Shown piece by piece: positions 52,827 through 62,068 of a stretch of DNA of 64,000 bases. Location: positions 496,001 to 560,000 of the forward strand of contig NZ_JANLCM010000001.1 of assembly GCF_024979235.1 (NCBI RefSeq), in the 5' to 3' direction. Source of the stretch: Herbiconiux aconitum. Lineage in GTDB: Bacteria; Actinomycetota; Actinomycetes; Actinomycetales; Microbacteriaceae. A program made the translations under genes and the position numbers. The stretch's first letter is position 1. Every line of letters starts with the position of its first letter. The notes below the pieces were generated by a model that was given only the letters and a program-made list of their open reading frames with translations, did no database searches and was not told the origin of the DNA.

Positions 52827-54974
52827 TCAGAATCCGGGGATGAGAGCGACCACGAGGTCGATCAGCTTGATGCCGATGAACGGCGCGATCACGCCACCCA
52901 GTCCGTAGACGAGCAGGTTGCGGTTGAGGATGCGTGATGCCGACAACGGCCGGTATTTCACGCCGCGCAGGGCCAGCGGGATGAGGATCACGATGATGAT
53001 CGCGTTGAAGATGACCGCCGAGAGGATGGCCGAGGACGGCGAGTGCAGGCCCATGATGTTGAGCAGGCCGAGGCCCGGGAACACGGCGCTGAACATGGCG
53101 GGGATGATGGCGAAGTACTTCGCCACGTCGTTCGCGATCGAGAAGGTCGTGAGCGCACCGCGCGTGATGAGCAGCTGCTTGCCGATGGCCACGATGTCGA
53201 TGAGCTTCGTGGGGTCGGAGTCGAGGTCGACCATGTTGCCGGCCTCTTTCGCGGCCGACGTTCCGGTGTTCATGGCCACGCCGACATCCGCTTGGGCGAG
53301 CGCCGGGGCGTCGTTGGTGCCGTCGCCGGTCATCGCGACCAGCCGGCCGCCCTCCTGCTCCTTCTTGATGAGCGCGAGCTTGTCCTCCGGGGTGGCCTCG
53401 GCGAGGTAGTCGTCGACGCCCGCCTCTTCGGCGATCGCCTTGGCCGTGAGCGGGTTGTCACCCGTGATCATCACGGTGCGGATGCCCATCGCGCGCAGTT
53501 CGGCGAACCGGCCGGCCATCCCCTCCTTCACGATGTCCTTCAGGTAGACGACGCCGAGGATGCTCGCGGCCTGGTCAGGTTCGCGCACGGCGACAACCAG
53601 TGGAGTGCCCCCGAGCCCGCCGATACGATCGGTCGAGAGCTGCAGCTCGTCGAAGAGCGTGCTGCCGGTCGTTCCGGTCGCCCGGGCCCAGGCGGTGACG
53701 GCGGAGCCGGCGCCCTTGCGGATCTGGCGGCCGTCGGCGAAGTCGATGCCGCTCATGCGGGTCTGCGCGGTGAACGGCACGATCTCGCCGTCGACCGTCG
53801 ACGGCCGGCGGAAGCCCTGCTGTTCGGCCAGGTCGACGATCGACTTGCCCTCGGGTGTCGGGTCGCTGAGCGAGGAGAGGGCGGCGGCATCGCGCAGCGC
53901 GGTGTCGTCGACGCCGGTGAGGGCGATGAACTCCGAGGCACGACGGTTGCCGTAGGTGATCGTTCCGGTCTTGTCCATCAGCAGGGTGGTGACGTCACCG
54001 GCCGCCTCGACCGCGCGGCCCGACATGGCGAGCACGTTGCGCTGCACCAGGCGGTCCATGCCGGCGATGCCGATGGCCGAGAGCAACGCCCCGATGGTGG
54101 TGGGGATGAGGCAGACCAAGAGTGCCACCATGACGGCGATCGACGGGGTGGCGTTGGAGTAGCCCGCGATCGGGCCGAGGGTGAGCACCACGATCACGAA
54201 GATGATGGAGAGGCTCGCGAGCAGGATGTTCAGCGCGATCTCGTTCGGCGTCTTCTGCCGGCTGGCGCCCTCGACGAGTCGGATCATCCGGTCGACGAAG
54301 GTCTCGCCCGGCTTCGAGGTGATGCGCACCACGACCCGGTCGGAGAGCACCCGGGTGCCACCGGTGACGGCACTGCGGTCGCCACCGGACTCGCGCACCA
54401 CGGGAGCGGATTCGCCCGTGATGGCCGACTCGTCGATGGAGGCGATTCCCTCGATGATGTCGCCGTCGCCCGGGATGAGGTCTCCCGCAACCACGACCAC
54501 CACGTCACCGAGCCGCAGGTCGGACGAGGCCACCTGGCTGGTGGTCGCCCGCAGGGCGGCGGGGTCACCGGCCGCGTCGTAGTCGACGACGCGGGCGGCC
54601 ATCGTGCTGGTGCGGGTGGCCCGCAGGGTGGCGGCTTGCGCCTTGCCGCGGCCCTCGGCCACCGACTCGGCCAGGTTGGCGAAGAGCACGGTGAGCCAGA
54701 GCCACACCGCGATGCTCCAGGTGAAGGCCAGCGAGGTGGCCTGGCTGCCTTCCTCGGCGGGCAGGAACGGCTGCGCGATCGCGATCACCGTGGTGAGCGC
54801 GGCGCCGATCTCCACGAGGAACATGACAGGGTTGTGCCACATCTCGCGGGGATCGAGTTTTCGGAAGGCTCCGGGGAGGCCCTTCCAGAGCTGGCCGACA
54901 CTGAAGGCGCGCTGCGCGCCCGTGCGGGACTCCGCGACGGCGGAGCCGCGGGACGGATGGGTGAGGGTGGACAT
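52827..54974 (-). CDS. kdpB: Potassium-transporting P-type ATPase subunit KdpB
   Basis: 715 residues from the ATG at 54974, whose A is shared with the kdpA stop (TAATG). Seven helices; phosphorylation motif [11 protein letters not shown], actuator TGES in AITGESAPV, and [17 protein letters not shown] in the P domain. It hydrolyses ATP to drive potassium uptake through KdpA. An open frame extends 79 codons upstream into kdpA but is Arg/Pro-rich shadow. Confidence 0.96.
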   Translation of the reverse strand: MSTLTHPSRGSAVAESRTGAQRAFSVGQLWKGLPGAFRKLDPREMWHNPVMFLVEIGAALTTVIAIAQPFLPAEEGSQATSLAFTWSIAVWLWLTVLFANLAESVAEGRGKAQAATLRATRTSTMAARVVDYDAAGDPAALRATTSQVASSDLRLGDVVVVVAGDLIPGDGDIIEGIASIDESAITGESAPVVRESGGDRSAVTGGTRVLSDRVVVRITSKPGETFVDRMIRLVEGASRQKTPNEIALNILLASLSIIFVIVVLTLGPIAGYSNATPSIAVMVALLVCLIPTTIGALLSAIGIAGMDRLVQRNVLAMSGRAVEAAGDVTTLLMDKTGTITYGNRRASEFIALTGVDDTALRDAAALSSLSDPTPEGKSIVDLAEQQGFRRPSTVDGEIVPFTAQTRMSGIDFADGRQIRKGAGSAVTAWARATGTTGSTLFDELQLSTDRIGGLGGTPLVVAVREPDQAASILGVVYLKDIVKEGMAGRFAELRAMGIRTVMITGDNPLTAKAIAEEAGVDDYLAEATPEDKLALIKKEQEGGRLVAMTGDGTNDAPALAQADVGVAMNTGTSAAKEAGNMVDLDSDPTKLIDIVAIGKQLLITRGALTTFSIANDVAKYFAIIPAMFSAVFPGLGLLNIMGLHSPSSAILSAVIFNAIIIVILIPLALRGVKYRPLSASRILNRNLLVYGLGGVIAPFIGIKLIDLVVALIPGF

Positions 54975-56656
54975 TACTGAAGCCCTTCGGCGAGAGGTCC
55001 GAGTGCGAGCACGGGGAAGTAGGTGAGGGCGACGACGATCACGACGACGCCGACGAGAAGGCCCACGAACTGCGGGCGGTGGGTGGGCAGCGTTCCGGCG
55101 GTGACCGGCACCTTGCCCTGGGAAGCGAGGGAACCGGCGAGCGCCAGCACGAACACGATCGGCACGAACCGTCCGAGCAGCATCGCCACACCGAGCGCGG
55201 TGTTGAACCACGGGGTGTTCGCGGTGAGGCCGGCGAAGGCCGATCCGTTGTTGTTCGCCGCCGAGGTGAAGGCGTAGAGCACTTCACTGAAGCCGTGCAG
55301 GCCCGGGTTGAAGATCGAGACGGTCTCGACATCCGTTCGTATCGCGGGAATCGCGAAGCTGAGGGCGGTGCCGGCCAGAACCAGGGTGGGCGTGGCGAGG
55401 ATGTAGAGGCTCGCCAGCTTGATCTCCCGCGGGCCGAGCTTCTTGCCGAGGTATTCCGGCGTGCGCCCCACGAGCAGTCCTGCGATGAAGACGGTGATGA
55501 TCGCGATCACGAGGATGCCGTAGAGCCCCGCCCCGATGCCACCCGGCGCGATCTCACCGAGCATCATGTTGAACATCGTCATCATGCCGCCGAGCGAGGT
55601 GTAACTGTCGTGCATCGAGTTCACCGCGCCCGTGGACGTGATGGTCGAGGTGGTGCCGAAGAGAGTCGACCCGAAGATCCCGAATCGTTGTTCCTTGCCC
55701 TCCATCGCTCCGCCCGCGGCCATCGGACCGGAACCCGAGCCGATCGCCTCGAAGATGGTGAGCGCGGTGAGTGAGACGACGAAGATCGCTCCCATCGCGG
55801 CGAGGATGGCGTAACCCTGGCGCTTGTCGCCCACCATCGTTCCGAAGGTGCGTGGCAACGAGAACGGGATGGCCAGCATCAAGAAGATCTCGAAGAGGTT
55901 CGTCCACTGCGTCGGGTTCTCGAACGGATGCGCGGAGTTCACATTGAAGAACCCGCCACCGTTGTTGCCGAGCAGCTTGATCGCCTCCTGCGACGCGACC
56001 GGGCCACCCGGGATCGATTGGGTTCCACCCGTCAAGGTCGTCACATCCGTGAACCCGGCGACGTTCTGGATGACGCCGCCGGCGATCAGCACGATCGCGG
56101 CAAGGAAGGAGATCGGCAGCAGAACGCGCAGCACGCCGCGGGTCAGGTCGACCCAGAAGTTGCCGATGGTGCCGGTCGAGCGCCGGGAGAAGCCGCGGAT
56201 CAGCGCGATCGCCACGGCGAGGCCGACGCCGGCCGAGACGAAGTTCTGCACCGCGAGGCCGATCAACTGGACGGTGTAGCCCATGGTGACGTCAGGCGAG
56301 TAGGACTGCCAGTTCGTGTTGGTCACGAACGAGACGGCCGTGTTGAACGAGAGGCCCTCCGGGATCGCGGGGAACCCCAGCGAGTAGGGCAGAACGGCCT
56401 GAAGGCGCTGAATGAGGTAGACCAGCAGAACGCCGACCACCGAGAAGGCGAGAACGCCCCGGAGGTACGCTCCCCAACTCTGCTCGGAGTGGGACGCGAC
56501 GCCGATGAGCCGGTAGAAACCGCGCTCGACCTTGAGGTCTTTCGACGAGGTGAAGGTGCGGGCGATGTAGTCGCCGAGCGGCCGGTAAATCAGGCCGAGG
56601 GCGAGAACGAGGGTCGCGAATTGCGCGACGGCGAGCCAGATTTCGAGAGTGGACAC
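54974..56656 (-). CDS. kdpA: Potassium-transporting ATPase subunit KdpA
   Basis: 560 residues from GTG. Ten predicted helices and four pore loops of the superfamily of K+ transporters, with filter-like glycine segments in [53 protein letters not shown] and [11 protein letters not shown]. It binds and passes potassium with high affinity. Starts three bases after the kdpF stop and is coupled to kdpB. Confidence 0.96.
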   Translation of the reverse strand: MSTLEIWLAVAQFATLVLALGLIYRPLGDYIARTFTSSKDLKVERGFYRLIGVASHSEQSWGAYLRGVLAFSVVGVLLVYLIQRLQAVLPYSLGFPAIPEGLSFNTAVSFVTNTNWQSYSPDVTMGYTVQLIGLAVQNFVSAGVGLAVAIALIRGFSRRSTGTIGNFWVDLTRGVLRVLLPISFLAAIVLIAGGVIQNVAGFTDVTTLTGGTQSIPGGPVASQEAIKLLGNNGGGFFNVNSAHPFENPTQWTNLFEIFLMLAIPFSLPRTFGTMVGDKRQGYAILAAMGAIFVVSLTALTIFEAIGSGSGPMAAGGAMEGKEQRFGIFGSTLFGTTSTITSTGAVNSMHDSYTSLGGMMTMFNMMLGEIAPGGIGAGLYGILVIAIITVFIAGLLVGRTPEYLGKKLGPREIKLASLYILATPTLVLAGTALSFAIPAIRTDVETVSIFNPGLHGFSEVLYAFTSAANNNGSAFAGLTANTPWFNTALGVAMLLGRFVPIVFVLALAGSLASQGKVPVTAGTLPTHRPQFVGLLVGVVVIVVALTYFPVLALGPLAEGLQ

Positions 56657-56659
56657 GGG

Positions 56660-56749
56660 TTAGAACCGCTCCGGCTTCACGAGCGCGTACACCAGGTAGG
56701 CGACCGAGGCCGCGCCGAGCACGAAGGCCAGGACATCGATGACGATCAC
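56660..56749 (-). CDS. kdpF: KdpF small stabilising subunit
   Basis: 29 residues from GTG (VIVIDVLAFVLGAASVAYLVYALVKPERF-type, one helix ending in LVKPERF). The C-terminal KPERF/KPEKF is the mark of KdpF. It stabilises the KdpABC complex in the membrane. Too short for ordinary gene calling. Its GTG overlaps the stop of the preceding 31-residue frame by four bases (GTGA). Confidence 0.92.
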   Translation of the reverse strand: MIVIDVLAFVLGAASVAYLVYALVKPERF

Positions 56750-56841
56750 AGCTTCTCAACCCCCCAGGCGACCAGGGCGACGAGACCGAACACGGCCAGG
56801 ATCGCAGCGACATAGACGATGTCGAGCACGGGATTCTCCAT
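56746..56841 (-). CDS. Small single-helix peptide preceding kdpF
   Basis: 31 residues, starting MENPVLDIVYVA and ending WGVEKL. One hydrophobic helix fills residues ~8-27 with a charged tail, the same plan as KdpF but without the KPE(R/K)F end. Its stop overlaps the kdpF start (GTGA), so translation of the two is linked. It is the first frame of the kdp transcript and has no clear Shine-Dalgarno site. Either a second KdpF-like subunit or a translated leader that controls kdpF; I do not recognise a named family. Confidence 0.6.
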   Translation of the reverse strand: MENPVLDIVYVAAILAVFGLVALVAWGVEKL

Positions 56842-56998
56842 CCGAAAAGGGCAAGTTGACGGAAGTCGATCCAACGCCTTTTCACCGGCCGTATGGGGAG
56901 TCCTAACGTTTTCCTATCGACCCGCCCGGGGAACCCTGCACGTTCCATACGCGTCGCTGAGCATCTATGATTCTTTGAGTCGAGTTCGAAGGAGAACA

Positions 56999-57205
56999 AT
57001 GACGGAAACACTGCTGAACCGCGCCATCACCTGGCAGGAAGCACAGCTGGGCTTGTGGGTCGCGAAATCATCCGATTCCCGTCCGCTCGGAATCGTGGCC
57101 GAGAAATGGGTGCACGGCTTCGTCGTGACCGGCCGCACCGGTAAGAACCTGGGCAGCTACCCGAGCCTCGAGGAGGCGAAGGCGGCGCTGGAGGCGTCCC
57201 TCTAG
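56999..57205 (+). CDS. Small soluble protein of unknown function
   Basis: 68 residues from the ATG at 56999, with a strong AAGGAG seven bases before; the frame is open further upstream but without a ribosome site. It starts MTETLLNRAITWQEAQLG and contains WVHGFVVTGRTGKNLGSY then SLEEAKAALEASL, a compact alpha/beta pattern resembling KTSC- or DUF-type small domains, but I do not recognise the family. It diverges from the kdp operon with about 157 bp between starts, a gap that must hold both promoters; no riboswitch could be recognised there. Confidence 0.75.
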   Translation: MTETLLNRAITWQEAQLGLWVAKSSDSRPLGIVAEKWVHGFVVTGRTGKNLGSYPSLEEAKAALEASL

Positions 57206-57224
57206 CGCGGGGTCGTCCCCCGCG
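57206..57224. terminator. Hairpin between two converging small genes
   Basis: CGCGGGG (57206-57212) and CCCCGCG (57218-57224) form a seven-base stem with a five-base loop, starting right after the stop codon at 57205 and 28 bp before the end of the opposing gene. Confidence 0.7.
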
Positions 57225-57251
57225 CGAAGGCGACTCGTGGCCGAAGCACGC

Positions 57252-57614
57252 TCAGCGGACGGTGGCCGGCCCACTCGCTCCGTTGTGACCGTTTCCGCTG
57301 CCGTTGGTGCCGGGTGCGCCCGGCTCCTCGGTGAACTGGAGCCCACCGCTTCCGTTGGAGGAGGCGGTGAGGATGTCGAGCCACTCCCGATTGATGGCCG
57401 GCACCCGCCCGCCCGCGAACTTGAAGTAGAGCGGAATCGACGAGTCGAGCCAGATGCTCGACCGGCCGTCACCGATCGCAGGGTCGTCTTTCCAGGAGAA
57501 GAAGAAGCTCTCTTTTCGGCGCAGTTTCGCTGCGATCACGATCTGCAGATGTGTGAGCGTGCGGTCGTCGAACTCGATCTCGATGCCCGAAGTGCCGTAG
57601 AGCAGCTTTCCCAT
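57252..57614 (-). CDS. DUF7882-type protein of Microbacteriaceae
   Basis: 120 residues from the ATG at 57614; Met three codons earlier (57623) is possible. The family pattern is strong: GKLLYG start, FDDRTLTHLQIVIAAKLRR, SFFFSWKDDP, GRSSIWL and PAINREWLD. These are sometimes mislabelled ATP-dependent DNA ligase; no ligase motif is present. Function unknown. A TATTAAT (57628-57622) sits seven bases before the ATG at 57614, so the mRNA is probably leaderless from that codon, which supports the shorter form. The Gly/Asn-rich C-terminus is disordered. Confidence 0.82.
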   Translation of the reverse strand: MGKLLYGTSGIEIEFDDRTLTHLQIVIAAKLRRKESFFFSWKDDPAIGDGRSSIWLDSSIPLYFKFAGGRVPAINREWLDILTASSNGSGGLQFTEEPGAPGTNGSGNGHNGASGPATVR

Positions 57615-57658
57615 ACGTCCCATTAATACATGGCGGGCGTCGCCGTGCTCGGCGGGCT

Positions 57659-58831
57659 ATGGTTGCGAGCAAGTCGAGATGGGGTGTTTTCGTGTTCACC
57701 AGGAAATCGCGTGTGCAAAAAACGGAGAGCGAAGCACTCCAGGCGGGGTCTGATCTGGAGGTCTCCGGCCAGGAGACCGTTCCGTCGGTGCGGGTGAACG
57801 CGTTCCGCATCGGCCTGGTCGGCGGGCTCGGCGTTCTGCTCGCCATCCTGATCGGCGGGGTCGTCACCCAGTTGAGCACGGTGCTCATCTACATCGGCGT
57901 CGCCATCTTCCTGGCGCTCGGTCTCGACCCGCTGGTTTCCTGGCTCGAGAAGAAGATGGCGCGGCCGCTCGCGATCGTGATCGTCTTCGCCGTGGTCATC
58001 CTGATCTTCGGTGGGTTGCTGTTCGCCGTCATCCCGCTGATCGTCGACCAGGCCTCGAACTTCATCGACCAGTTCCCGCAGATCGTGAAGGACTTCACCT
58101 CGAGCGACTTCGTGAAGGGTCTGCAATCGCAGATCGGCGGATTCATCGACATCGACAAGGCCGTTCAGGATGCGACGGCCTTCTTCCAAGACCCGAACAA
58201 CCTGCTGAACATCGGCGGCGGTCTGCTCGCCGTGGGCACGGGCATCGCGAGCGGGGCCACCGGCGCCGTGATCGTGCTGATCCTCACCCTCTACTTCCTC
58301 GCCTCGCTCCGCAGCATGAAGCGCGTCACCTACCGCTTCGTTCCGGCCAACAAGCGAGCAGCCTTCGCTTCGCTCACCGACGACGTCACCGGGGCGGTCG
58401 GCCGCTACGTGGTGGGACAGATCGGGCTCGCCGCCATCAACGGCATCCTGAGCCTCATCTTCCTGACGATCATCGGGGCGCCGCTGCCGGCGCTCTTCGC
58501 CTTCATCGCGTTCCTGGCCTCACTCATCCCGCTCGTCGGAACGTTGAGCGGCGCGATCATCATCACCCTGGTCTGCCTGTTCGCCTCGCCGCTCACGGCT
58601 CTGGCCGCCGCGATCTACTACCTCATCTACATGCAGGTGGAGGCCTACTTCTTGAGCCCGCGCATCATGAACCGCGCGGTGGCGGTGCCCGGCTCGATCG
58701 TGGTGATCGCGGCGGTGGCCGGCGGCACGCTCGGCTCGGTGCTCGGGGCGCTCGTCGCCATCCCGATCGCTGCGTCGGCGATCATCATCGTGCAGAAGGT
58801 GGTCTTCCCGAAGCAGGACGCAAAAGTGTGA
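57659..58831 (+). CDS. AI-2E family permease
   Basis: 390 residues, about eight helices arranged as in the AI-2E (UPF0118/TqsA/PerM) family: two or three N-terminal helices, a long amphipathic loop (FIDQFPQIVKDF), then the conserved AFIAFLASLIPLVGTLSG and YYLIYMQVEAYFLSPRIMNRAVAVPG blocks. Members are proposed exporters of small signals or sodium/lithium antiporters; the function here is open. The ATG at 57659 has no ribosome site; the in-frame GTG at 57692 is an alternative. Confidence 0.87.
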   Translation: MVASKSRWGVFVFTRKSRVQKTESEALQAGSDLEVSGQETVPSVRVNAFRIGLVGGLGVLLAILIGGVVTQLSTVLIYIGVAIFLALGLDPLVSWLEKKMARPLAIVIVFAVVILIFGGLLFAVIPLIVDQASNFIDQFPQIVKDFTSSDFVKGLQSQIGGFIDIDKAVQDATAFFQDPNNLLNIGGGLLAVGTGIASGATGAVIVLILTLYFLASLRSMKRVTYRFVPANKRAAFASLTDDVTGAVGRYVVGQIGLAAINGILSLIFLTIIGAPLPALFAFIAFLASLIPLVGTLSGAIIITLVCLFASPLTALAAAIYYLIYMQVEAYFLSPRIMNRAVAVPGSIVVIAAVAGGTLGSVLGALVAIPIAASAIIIVQKVVFPKQDAKV

Positions 58832-58862
58832 AGGTCTGGCCAATGACATCGGGTAAGAGATC

Positions 58863-59004
58863 GCACGCAACAGGCCGCTCCCGAACGACCCAGAGTGAGC
58901 GCGCGGCCGCGTCAGCGACCGCACGCGAACATGTCGCGCGGCGCCGGGCAGGGACCGGCGACGCCCGAGGACGCCGCGCGAAGCACGGCGCCCGAGGCAG
59001 CTAG
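58863..59004 (-). repeat. Structured ~141-bp repeat, copy B (3' end of the thioesterase gene)
   Basis: Second copy of the element at 44355-44495. Fixed blocks shared by both include GCACGCAACAGGCC, GCGTCAGCGACC, ACGCGAACATGTCGCG, CGCGAAGCACGGC and GGCAGCTAG. Its stems differ in sequence but keep pairing at several positions: GCGG/CCGC replaces GAGG/CCTC in hairpin 1, and in hairpin 3 two pairs are exchanged (G-C to C-G, T-A to G-C), although three other pairs are lost. The terminal CTAG supplies the stop codon of the thioesterase gene. Confidence 0.85.
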
Positions 59005-59510
59005 AAGGGGAATATTAGGAGGGAGCTTGTGGCCGTGGCCACCAAAGCTCCCTTGCCGTCGGTCAGCTCCGCCTCGGCGAACGCGACGCGGCGACCGGGT
59101 TTCACGACGCGGCCGACGCAGCGGAGCGTTCCGCTGTCGCGGCTGATCGGGCGCAAGAAGTTCACCTTCAACTCGATCGAGGTGTAGCCGACTCCCGCGG
59201 GCAGTGTGGACTGCACCGCACAGCCGAGGGCCGAGTCGAGCAGGGTGCTGATGAGGCCCCCGTGCACGATGCCGAGCGGGTTGTAGTGGTATTCACCCGG
59301 TTCGCAGGTGAAGGTCGCCGTGCCTTCGCCGACCTCGGCGAGCGTCATGCCGACGAGCTTGCCGATCGGCGGCGGGGGAAGCTCACCGCCCACCATCGCG
59401 CGAAGAAAGTCGATGCCCGCCATTCCGGGCGCGGCGTCGACGTTCTGTTGCGGGTCGTCCCATTCCACGACCCGTCGGCGGCCGGCTGCGCTGTCGTCGT
59501 TCCCTGGCAT
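59001..59510 (-). CDS. Hotdog-fold acyl-CoA thioesterase (PaaI-like)
   Basis: 169 residues from the ATG at 59510; the frame runs on into the next gene but there only as shadow. Single hotdog domain: NPLGIVHGGLISTLLDSALGCAV with the HGG(L/M) motif and the acidic residue on the central helix, then VGYTSIELKVNFLRPI and the final strands. Such enzymes hydrolyse acyl- or aryl-CoA. The last codon and stop are at the edge of the 141-bp repeat. Confidence 0.9.
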   Translation of the reverse strand: MPGNDDSAAGRRRVVEWDDPQQNVDAAPGMAGIDFLRAMVGGELPPPPIGKLVGMTLAEVGEGTATFTCEPGEYHYNPLGIVHGGLISTLLDSALGCAVQSTLPAGVGYTSIELKVNFLRPISRDSGTLRCVGRVVKPGRRVAFAEAELTDGKGALVATATSSLLIFPF

Positions 59511-59527
59511 GCCGCCAGCGTAACTCG

Positions 59528-60991
59528 CTAGACCACGTCGGCGTAGAGCTCGGCGGGCGGCACCGGCGCGTGCGAGAGCGCATTGCTGCTCTCGGCCAGG
59601 GCGTCGATACCGCGGGCGAGTTCGCCCAGCTGGTAGCCGATCGGGATGCGGATGAAGCGCTCGAAAGCGCCGTCCAGCCCGAAGCGCGGCCCCGCCGTGA
59701 TCAGCACGCCCCGCGACCGGGCAGCGAGCGCGAGCTGCGAGCTGATGGGCGCGCCGAGGTTCACCCAGGTGGCGAGACCCCCGTCGACGCGCGGCACCCT
59801 CCAGTCGGGGAAACGTTCGCCGAGCATCCGGATGACCGTGTCCCGCCCCTCTCGCAGCTGGGCGGAACGCAGAGCGAGGATCGGCTCGAAATCGCGCAGC
59901 AGCCGCGCCACCACGAGCTGCTCGAGCACCGGTGTGCCGAGGTCGCCCGCGAAACGCGCACCCGCGAGCTTGCGGATGATCGACGGCTCGGCACGGATCC
60001 ACCCCACCCGCAGCCCCGACCACACCGTCTTGCCGACCGACCCGATCATCACGGCCGAGGCCGCCGTGGCCGCATCGCCGTAGGCGGCGAACGGCAGGAA
60101 CGACTCGGCGCGGTCGATGTCGAGCTCGCCCGAGGTCTCGTCGGCGATGACGAGAGTGCCCTGACGGGCGGCGTCACCCAGCACCTGCGCGCGCAACTCG
60201 GCCGGCATCGACTCCCCGGTGGGATTGTGGAAGTCGGGCATCAGATAGGCGAGTGCGGGGCTCGTGCGAGCGAACGCCTGTGCGAGGCCCGCCGCATCCC
60301 AGCCGTGCATGCCGTCGTCGCTCGTGCCTGCCGCCGCGACCGTCACCGGCACCAGCCGTGCACCGGCCGCTTTCAGCGCCTCGTAGGCGTGCGGATAGCT
60401 CGGCAACTCCACCACCGCACGATCGCCGCGACCGAGCAGCACGCGCGCCAGCAGAAAGATCGCGTGCTGCGCACCGATCGTGATCATCACCTGCTCCACC
60501 GACGTGGGGAGGCCACGCGCCGTGTACCGGGCGGCCACCGCCTCGCGCAGCAGGAGTTCGCCGAACGGGTCGAGCCCGCTCGTGGCGAGTGCGGCGGGGT
60601 AGTCGCCGAGGGCCTCCTGCGTGGCCGCGAAGAGGCCGGGGTAGGCCGGCAGAGTGGCCTTCGAGAAGTCGATGAAATCGCCCGAGATGTCATGGCCGCC
60701 CACCGGCGCACGCCCGGGCAGCCGCGTGACACTGCCCGAACCGCGCACGCTCTGGGTGTAGCCGGCGTCGCGCAACTCTCGATAAGCCGCCGACACCATC
60801 GTGCGGCTCACCCCGAGCGCCTGGGCCAGATCGCGCTCGGCGGGCAGCCGGGTGTCGACCGCGATGCGGCCGTCGAGCACGAGCAGACGGATGCGGTCGA
60901 ACAACGCCAGATACGACGGCCCGGCTGCGGGCACTCGCCAATCGCCGAGCAGTGCGAGAAGCGAGCGGGTTCCGATGCGAGCGTCAGACAT
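59528..60991 (-). CDS. MocR-type regulator of the YczR group
   Basis: 487 residues. GntR winged helix at ~25-95 (RLPAERDLAQALGVSRTMVSAAYRELR) joined to an aminotransferase-fold domain with FHNPTGE, DETSGELD and the PLP lysine in SVGKTVWSGLRVGW. It diverges from a YczE-type membrane protein gene, the pairing that defines the YczR subgroup of MocR regulators in Firmicutes and Actinobacteria. It should control that gene and itself through the ATTGGC sites between them. Ligand unknown. Confidence 0.92.
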   Translation of the reverse strand: MSDARIGTRSLLALLGDWRVPAAGPSYLALFDRIRLLVLDGRIAVDTRLPAERDLAQALGVSRTMVSAAYRELRDAGYTQSVRGSGSVTRLPGRAPVGGHDISGDFIDFSKATLPAYPGLFAATQEALGDYPAALATSGLDPFGELLLREAVAARYTARGLPTSVEQVMITIGAQHAIFLLARVLLGRGDRAVVELPSYPHAYEALKAAGARLVPVTVAAAGTSDDGMHGWDAAGLAQAFARTSPALAYLMPDFHNPTGESMPAELRAQVLGDAARQGTLVIADETSGELDIDRAESFLPFAAYGDAATAASAVMIGSVGKTVWSGLRVGWIRAEPSIIRKLAGARFAGDLGTPVLEQLVVARLLRDFEPILALRSAQLREGRDTVIRMLGERFPDWRVPRVDGGLATWVNLGAPISSQLALAARSRGVLITAGPRFGLDGAFERFIRIPIGYQLGELARGIDALAESSNALSHAPVPPAELYADVV

Positions 60992-61008
60992 GCATCCACC
61001 TTAGTCAT

Positions 61009-61045
61009 ATTGGCTTCTTGATCAAGGGCCAATTAGACGATTGGC
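61009..61045. promoter_or_regulatory. YczR operator candidate
   Basis: ATTGGC at 61009-61014 and 61040-61045 with the inverse GCCAAT at 61028-61033, and the 10-bp palindrome CTTGATCAAG at 61017-61026 between them. It fills the 61-bp gap between the divergent yczR and yczE starts. Two direct plus one inverted half-site fits the MocR mode of binding. Confidence 0.6.
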
Positions 61046-61052
61046 TACCTGA

Positions 61053-61736
61053 ATGACTCCCCGCATCCTGCGCCTCCTCGGCGGACTCGTGCTCTACGGC
61101 TTCGCGGACAGCCTGATCATCCGCGCGGCCATCGGTGTCGAGCCGTGGACGGTGCTCGCTCAGGGCGTGGCGGAACGCACCGGCGGGGGTATCGGCATCC
61201 TCACCAACGTGATCGGGCTCGGCGTGCTGCTGCTCTGGATTCCCCTCCGCCAACGACCCGGCATCGGCACGCTCCTCAACGTGCTGCTGGTGGGCACCAC
61301 CATCGAGCTCGGTCTGTGGCTCATTCCCCCGGTCGATCAGCTGTGGCTGCAGATCATGCTCTTCGCAGCCGGACTGCTGCTGCTCGCCGTGGCCAGCGGC
61401 ATCTACATCGGGGCCGCATTCGGGCCGGGCCCGCGCGACGGACTGATGACGGGCATCCACTCGCGCCTCGGCTGGCCGATCTGGCTCGCCCGCGCACTGG
61501 TGGAGGGGAGTGTGCTGCTCGTGGGGTGGCTCCTCGGGGGCGACGTGGGAATCGGCACGCTCGTGTTCGCACTGACGATCGGGCCGCTCTGCGGGCTCAC
61601 GCTGCGCTGGTTCGGAGCGCGGACACCGTATGGCAGCATGAAGACGGTGCCGGATGCGGCGCCGCCGAACAGTCCGACCCCGACCCCGACCCCGAAGGAC
61701 AGCGATGCGCGTCGCCCTGCACTCCCTCACCCGTGA
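61053..61736 (+). CDS. YczE-type membrane protein
   Basis: 227 residues, about five to six helices with the family blocks LYGFADSLIIRAAIGVEPWTVL near the start and GIYIGAAFGPGPRDGLMTGI in the middle, then GLTLRWFG before a polar tail of ~45 residues. YczE homologues are small membrane proteins of unclear function, linked in Bacillus to antibiotic and surfactin-locus regulation. The tail overlaps the mutarotase gene by 32 bp, so its last residues may not be under strong selection. Confidence 0.88.
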   Translation: MTPRILRLLGGLVLYGFADSLIIRAAIGVEPWTVLAQGVAERTGGGIGILTNVIGLGVLLLWIPLRQRPGIGTLLNVLLVGTTIELGLWLIPPVDQLWLQIMLFAAGLLLLAVASGIYIGAAFGPGPRDGLMTGIHSRLGWPIWLARALVEGSVLLVGWLLGGDVGIGTLVFALTIGPLCGLTLRWFGARTPYGSMKTVPDAAPPNSPTPTPTPKDSDARRPALPHP

Positions 61737-62049
61737 CGGCCTCGAAGAGGGCTACGACCAGACCCACGCCACGATTCCGCCGGCGCTGGCCGCGCGCTTC
61801 CCCGAGGTGGGCATCCACGACTGGACCATCTGGCGCAGTGGTCGCGACCTCTTCCACCTGGTGGAGTGCGACGACTTCCTCGCCGCATTGGCCGCGCTCG
61901 ACGCCGACCCCGCGAACGTGGAATGGCAGGCCACGATCGGCCCGTTCGTCGACCACTACGAGGTGACGGGCGACGGGGATGCCGGCATGCCGGTGCCGCT
62001 GGTGTGGCGGTTCCGCGCGCAGCAGGAGGGCATCGCGGGCGACGCCTGA
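61705..62049 (+). CDS. L-rhamnose mutarotase family protein
   Basis: 114 residues from the ATG at 61705 (GAAGGACAG before it), lying over the end of the YczE gene. RhaU/RhaM-type fold: MRVALHSLTRDGLEEGYDQTH with the family histidine, HDWTIWRSGRDLFHLVECDDF, and a closing PLVWRF block. The enzyme equilibrates anomers of L-rhamnose or related 6-deoxy sugars such as L-fucose. No rhamnose catabolic genes are next to it. Confidence 0.88.
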   Translation: MRVALHSLTRDGLEEGYDQTHATIPPALAARFPEVGIHDWTIWRSGRDLFHLVECDDFLAALAALDADPANVEWQATIGPFVDHYEVTGDGDAGMPVPLVWRFRAQQEGIAGDA

Positions 62050-62068
62050 TCGGGCCGGGCCCGGGGCG

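Noticed and set aside
56842..56998. A riboswitch (for example a cyclic di-AMP type) in the kdp leader
   Set aside because: The gap is 157 bp shared by two divergent promoters, and I cannot identify the conserved core of any potassium-related riboswitch in it.
57252..57614. ATP-dependent DNA ligase, a label often given to this small family
   Set aside because: No nucleotidyltransferase motif with an active-site lysine is present, and the protein is far too short.
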